From Spirosoma rigui (lineage in GTDB: Bacteria > Bacteroidota > Bacteroidia > Cytophagales > Spirosomataceae): a DNA stretch of 64,000 nucleotides. The notes beneath the pieces are model-generated. The model saw nothing but the letters and a program-made list of their open reading frames with translations. It was not told the DNA's origin and searched no databases. Below, piece by piece: positions 61,274 to 64,000 of the stretch. How positions within the stretch are numbered: position 1 is the stretch's first letter; every line of letters begins with the position of its first letter. The translations under genes and the position numbers were made by a program. The stretch covers positions 5,654,001 to 5,718,000 of the forward strand of contig NZ_CP020105.1 of the NCBI RefSeq assembly GCF_002067135.1. The letters are read 5' to 3'.

Positions 61274-63694
61274 TTATAGCTTAACCTGCAGGGTCAGGTA
61301 AACGCTACGACCGTCGGACGGCAGAATACCGGGGCCGGGGTAACCGGTAGCCCGGCGGGTGAAGTAAGCGCGGTTAGCCAGGTTATTGAGCGTGCCTTCC
61401 AGCCGGAACTTGCCGAACTGATACGACGCACTGGCGTCCATGATGCTGTAGGCCGGAATCAGGCCGATCACCGCCGATACGCCCCCGTTGCGGGCATTGG
61501 TCGCGTCGGAAAACTGGTCGGAGAGGTACGTATACTGGAACGACGCTTTCAGGTTTTTGTAGCCCAGCCGCAGGCCGCTTTTCAGGTTCACATTCGGTAC
61601 GAACTCCACCTGCTTACCCGCTACCCCGGCAATTTCACTGGCCCGGTACTCCGACCGGATCAGGGCCAGGTTCGCGAAGATAACCCCGCTCAGATCGGGA
61701 TTGGCGGGATTGGCCAGCCGCAGAAAATCACCCTCAGCGTAGGACTCGATACCCATGATAACGGCCTGCCCAATGTTGCCCCGCCGACGAAGAACCCGGT
61801 CGTTCTCATCGTAGAACTGCACCTCGCCAATGCGGTTGTTGTAATTGAGGTAAAACGCACTCAGGTCGAAATTGTACAGCGTCGTCTGTGTACTCCGGAT
61901 ACCGAGATCGATGGAATAACCCTTCTCATCCTGCAAATTAGGATCGATCACCGACGATGGGTTGGCAATCCGCATGTCGCTGAAGGTGATGGAACGGTAG
62001 TTCTGCGAGATATTACCGTAAATATCCAGACTCGATACGGGTTTGTAGCTGATACCCAGTCCGCCCAGCACAAACTGCCGGCCCCGGTTTCGGTACTCGT
62101 CAGTGCGGGTCGAGTTGATGATGTTGCCGGCCAGGTCGCGCGTGAGGGTGCCGTAAAAACCATCGGCGGTGGTGTAGATATATTCGTAGCGGATACCGGG
62201 CGTTACCGACAGTTTCTCGCCAAGGTACAGGATATTTTCGGCAAAGAGCGATACGTTCCGGTTGGGAAACTGGTAATCGGACGAGATAGCATCCCGGTTG
62301 TCAACGAAGGTAAAGTTAGCATCCTTACCCGTACTGCCGAAACCCTGTACGCTGTGGTTGTAGCCGTGGTAGTAGCGGCTGCCCACCAGCAGCACGGCCT
62401 GTTTTTTAGCCAGGTAATACCGTTTCAGGTAGCGCGCTTCGGCTCCCCAGTTCTGGAATTCGCCTTTAATCAAATCCCGCTCGCTGTTGTCATCGACGCT
62501 GGCTACCCGGTTGGGCCGGAAACCCAGTGAATACCGGTAAGCCGAGAGGCCAAAGACGCGCAGATTAAACTCGTTGAGGGCATTGAACTTATGGTCGAGG
62601 TGCAGGGCGGGCATGGTCCAGTTGACCTTGAACCAGTTCCGCTCGCGGTTGCTCTGGCGCGGGTCGGCGCGGAACATCTCGTCGGTCAGGCCACCGGGTT
62701 GCTGGGCCAGGTAGCTCATTTGCGTAATATCGAAGCCAAGTGTTGTCCGTTCCGAGAACCGGTAGTCAAGGTCGGCGTAAGCGGTATAGTTGGTAAATTT
62801 GGAATTAGGACGCCAGCCGTTACCCTGCTTGTACTGGAAGAAGGTGTAGTAGCTCAGCTTGCCAACGGTGCCGCTGGCGCTGGTGAAGGCGTTGTAAAAC
62901 CCGAACGACCCAATTGTTTGCCGGGCCACAAGTTCCAGCTTCCGGTCGGCCACCGGCTTTTTCATCACGAAGTTGAGCAGGCCACCAAACTGGGTACCGT
63001 ACTGCAGCGACGCGGCCCCGCGTACGATCTGGATACGGCCCACCGCTTCGATGGGCGGGGTATAATAACTTTCGGGATAACCCAGGGCATCAGCGCTGAT
63101 ATCGTAGCCGTTCTGCCGCACGTTGAAGTTCGAACTGCGGTTGGGGTCCAGGCCGCGCCCGCCGATGCTGAGCTGAAGCCCCGCCCCTTCGTTTTCCCAG
63201 ATGTTGAGCCCCGCCACCCGCGCGTAAATCTGCCGGGCGTTGTTGGTCGCCAGGTTGGCCACGAGCTGGTCGGGAATGATCACTTCCGATTTCTTGCCTT
63301 CGTAGATCCCCATGCTTTCGACGCCCCGCATGCGGGTAAATCCAAAATCAGACTGCTTGTCGGTAACGGTCACTTCACGCAGCGTTTCGTCCCGGCTGGC
63401 CAGCAGCAGCAACACCGACTGGTCCTGACCGGCAATGGTAGTAATTTGTTTGGCGGCTTTGAAATCGGGGCTGCTGGTTTGCAGCAGGTAGTTGCCATCG
63501 GGCAGGTTGTCGAATTGAAACTGTCCGGTGCTGTCGGTCGTAGCAGTGCGTTTGCCGTCGTTGAGATAAATAATACAGCCCCTGACGGCCGACGAATCCT
63601 GGCGGCTCTGCACCGTGCCGGTGAGCCGATACTGAGCCAGCGCGGGCAAGCCCACGCACAAAAGGAAAAGACTAAAAACCGATAATCGTATCAT
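61274..63694 (-). CDS. TonB-dependent outer-membrane receptor (FecA-like) with N-terminal Ig domain
   Basis: 806 residues from the ATG at 63694, with a signal peptide (MIRLSVFSLFLLCVGLPALA). A CarboxypepD_reg-like domain (about 25-105; YRLTGTVQSRQDSSAVRG) precedes the plug (TDKQSDFGFTRMRGVESMGI, then PDQLVANLATNNARQIYARV) and the barrel, which ends in SVYLTLQVKL. The plug region and ESYYTPPIEAVGRIQIVRGA resemble iron(III) dicitrate-type FecA receptors, so uptake of a metal complex is more likely than glycan import. Its start overlaps the end of the HTTM gene upstream by 23 bases, so the two are transcribed together. No SusD partner is adjacent. Confidence 0.9.
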   Translation of the reverse strand: MIRLSVFSLFLLCVGLPALAQYRLTGTVQSRQDSSAVRGCIIYLNDGKRTATTDSTGQFQFDNLPDGNYLLQTSSPDFKAAKQITTIAGQDQSVLLLLASRDETLREVTVTDKQSDFGFTRMRGVESMGIYEGKKSEVIIPDQLVANLATNNARQIYARVAGLNIWENEGAGLQLSIGGRGLDPNRSSNFNVRQNGYDISADALGYPESYYTPPIEAVGRIQIVRGAASLQYGTQFGGLLNFVMKKPVADRKLELVARQTIGSFGFYNAFTSASGTVGKLSYYTFFQYKQGNGWRPNSKFTNYTAYADLDYRFSERTTLGFDITQMSYLAQQPGGLTDEMFRADPRQSNRERNWFKVNWTMPALHLDHKFNALNEFNLRVFGLSAYRYSLGFRPNRVASVDDNSERDLIKGEFQNWGAEARYLKRYYLAKKQAVLLVGSRYYHGYNHSVQGFGSTGKDANFTFVDNRDAISSDYQFPNRNVSLFAENILYLGEKLSVTPGIRYEYIYTTADGFYGTLTRDLAGNIINSTRTDEYRNRGRQFVLGGLGISYKPVSSLDIYGNISQNYRSITFSDMRIANPSSVIDPNLQDEKGYSIDLGIRSTQTTLYNFDLSAFYLNYNNRIGEVQFYDENDRVLRRRGNIGQAVIMGIESYAEGDFLRLANPANPDLSGVIFANLALIRSEYRASEIAGVAGKQVEFVPNVNLKSGLRLGYKNLKASFQYTYLSDQFSDATNARNGGVSAVIGLIPAYSIMDASASYQFGKFRLEGTLNNLANRAYFTRRATGYPGPGILPSDGRSVYLTLQVKL

Positions 63695-64000
63695 CAAATG
63701 GATTGATCCAGGATTTGTGCGCAAAAGATTCCTGCTGGCGGGCCAGATCGACGGTGGGGTCGACCAGAGGTCTGCCCATCCGGCCGTTCAGCGCTACGTA
63801 CGAATCGACGTATACCTGCGGGTGCCGGAATCCCTGTCGGGCGTAGTGATCCCGCAGCATATGTGCGAACTGCAGCATCATGTCGGGTTGCGTCGACATC
63901 ATTTTCTCCTGCAACGGGGTAAGAAACGTCGTGTTATTGACAATGGTTCGGTGGCCCGCGTCGTCCTTGACGGTAAACTGGGCGTAGCCTGCCTTCTCCA
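63672..64000 (-). CDS. HTTM (vitamin K-dependent gamma-carboxylase-like) protein, C-terminal part
   Basis: The frame is open to the right edge, so the gene begins outside the window; about 108 C-terminal residues are visible. The tail (FLTPLQEKMMSTQPDMMLQF, then HPQVYVDSYVALNGRMGRP, then LVDPTVDLARQQ) has the pattern of the C-terminal part of bacterial HTTM proteins, where YVxLNGR and the D-P-x-V-D-L motif are common. The membrane part with the HTTM core is not visible. It overlaps the TonB receptor gene by 23 bases. In Bacteroidota, HTTM genes often sit with TonB receptors and imelysin-like iron proteins, which fits. Moderate certainty because only the tail is seen. Confidence 0.65.
   Translation of the reverse strand, partial: EKAGYAQFTVKDDAGHRTIVNNTTFLTPLQEKMMSTQPDMMLQFAHMLRDHYARQGFRHPQVYVDSYVALNGRMGRPLVDPTVDLARQQESFAHKSWINPFDDTIIGF

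Noticed and set aside
1..64000. Defence system, CRISPR array, prophage or conjugative element
   Set aside because: No repeat-spacer arrays, integrases, intact transposases, restriction, toxin or phage genes were recognised; almost all coding space is metabolic, transport or polysaccharide related.

Overview
The window looks like chromosome of a Bacteroidota, probably a Cytophagales member close to Spirosoma (inference from gene families only). The signs are a SusC/SusD pair, type IX secretion C-terminal domains, a UpxY/NusG-like factor inside an exopolysaccharide locus, a XylR-type AraC regulator, an HTTM protein next to a TonB receptor, mid-50s GC by eye, and start codons with no clear Shine-Dalgarno sequences.

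Layout. (1) 1-3791: the end of a sulfatase gene, a formylglycine-generating enzyme (FGE) lipoprotein that would activate it, and a XylR/AraC-type regulator. (2) 4061-9777: a two-gene periplasmic dehydrogenase (Tat-exported small subunit plus GMC flavoprotein), a gamma-glutamyltransferase, a secreted protein of unknown function and a small outer-membrane barrel. (3) 10027-14400 (-), 35627-39580 (+) and 40223-44047 (-): three giant secreted paralogues, here called A, B and C. They share an N-terminal FlgD-like/beta-propeller region and carry different C-terminal modules (PA14, DUF11, ricin lectin, T9SS sorting domain). A and B bracket (4) 15587-35233, an exopolysaccharide locus with initiating transferase, Wza, Wzc, UpxY/NusG, Wzx, Wzy, eight glycosyltransferases, two hexapeptide acetyltransferases, a VanZ-like protein and an acyltransferase-3. 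(5) 44828-60191 (-): a glycan-utilisation region. A likely operon runs SusC, SusD, GH20, GH29, GntP permease, RidA, D-threonine aldolase/D-serine dehydratase-like enzyme and M19 dipeptidase, with a GH3 gene after it. A divergent DeoR regulator (60487-61260) lies across a control region full of GCAAAT repeats. (6) 61274-64000 (-): a TonB-dependent receptor and the tail of an HTTM (gamma-carboxylase-like) gene.

How they work together (inference). The exopolysaccharide locus makes and exports an acylated polymer. A, B and C are plausible cell-surface or matrix proteins tied to it. The SusCD operon imports and trims a fucosylated, GlcNAc-containing glycan. Its last four genes look like a D-amino-acid/dipeptide module, so the substrate may be a glycopeptide or wall-derived material. 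Strong hairpins mark most transcription-unit ends.

Most noteworthy: the A/B gene pair holds near-identical blocks in opposite orientation on either side of the exopolysaccharide locus; the phased GCAAAT array between susC and deoR; the D-amino-acid module inside a glycan operon; terminator-like hairpins inside the exopolysaccharide locus together with an antiterminator gene; and a 111-bp element with perfect 12-bp terminal inverted repeats. No tRNA, rRNA, CRISPR array or intact transposase was seen.
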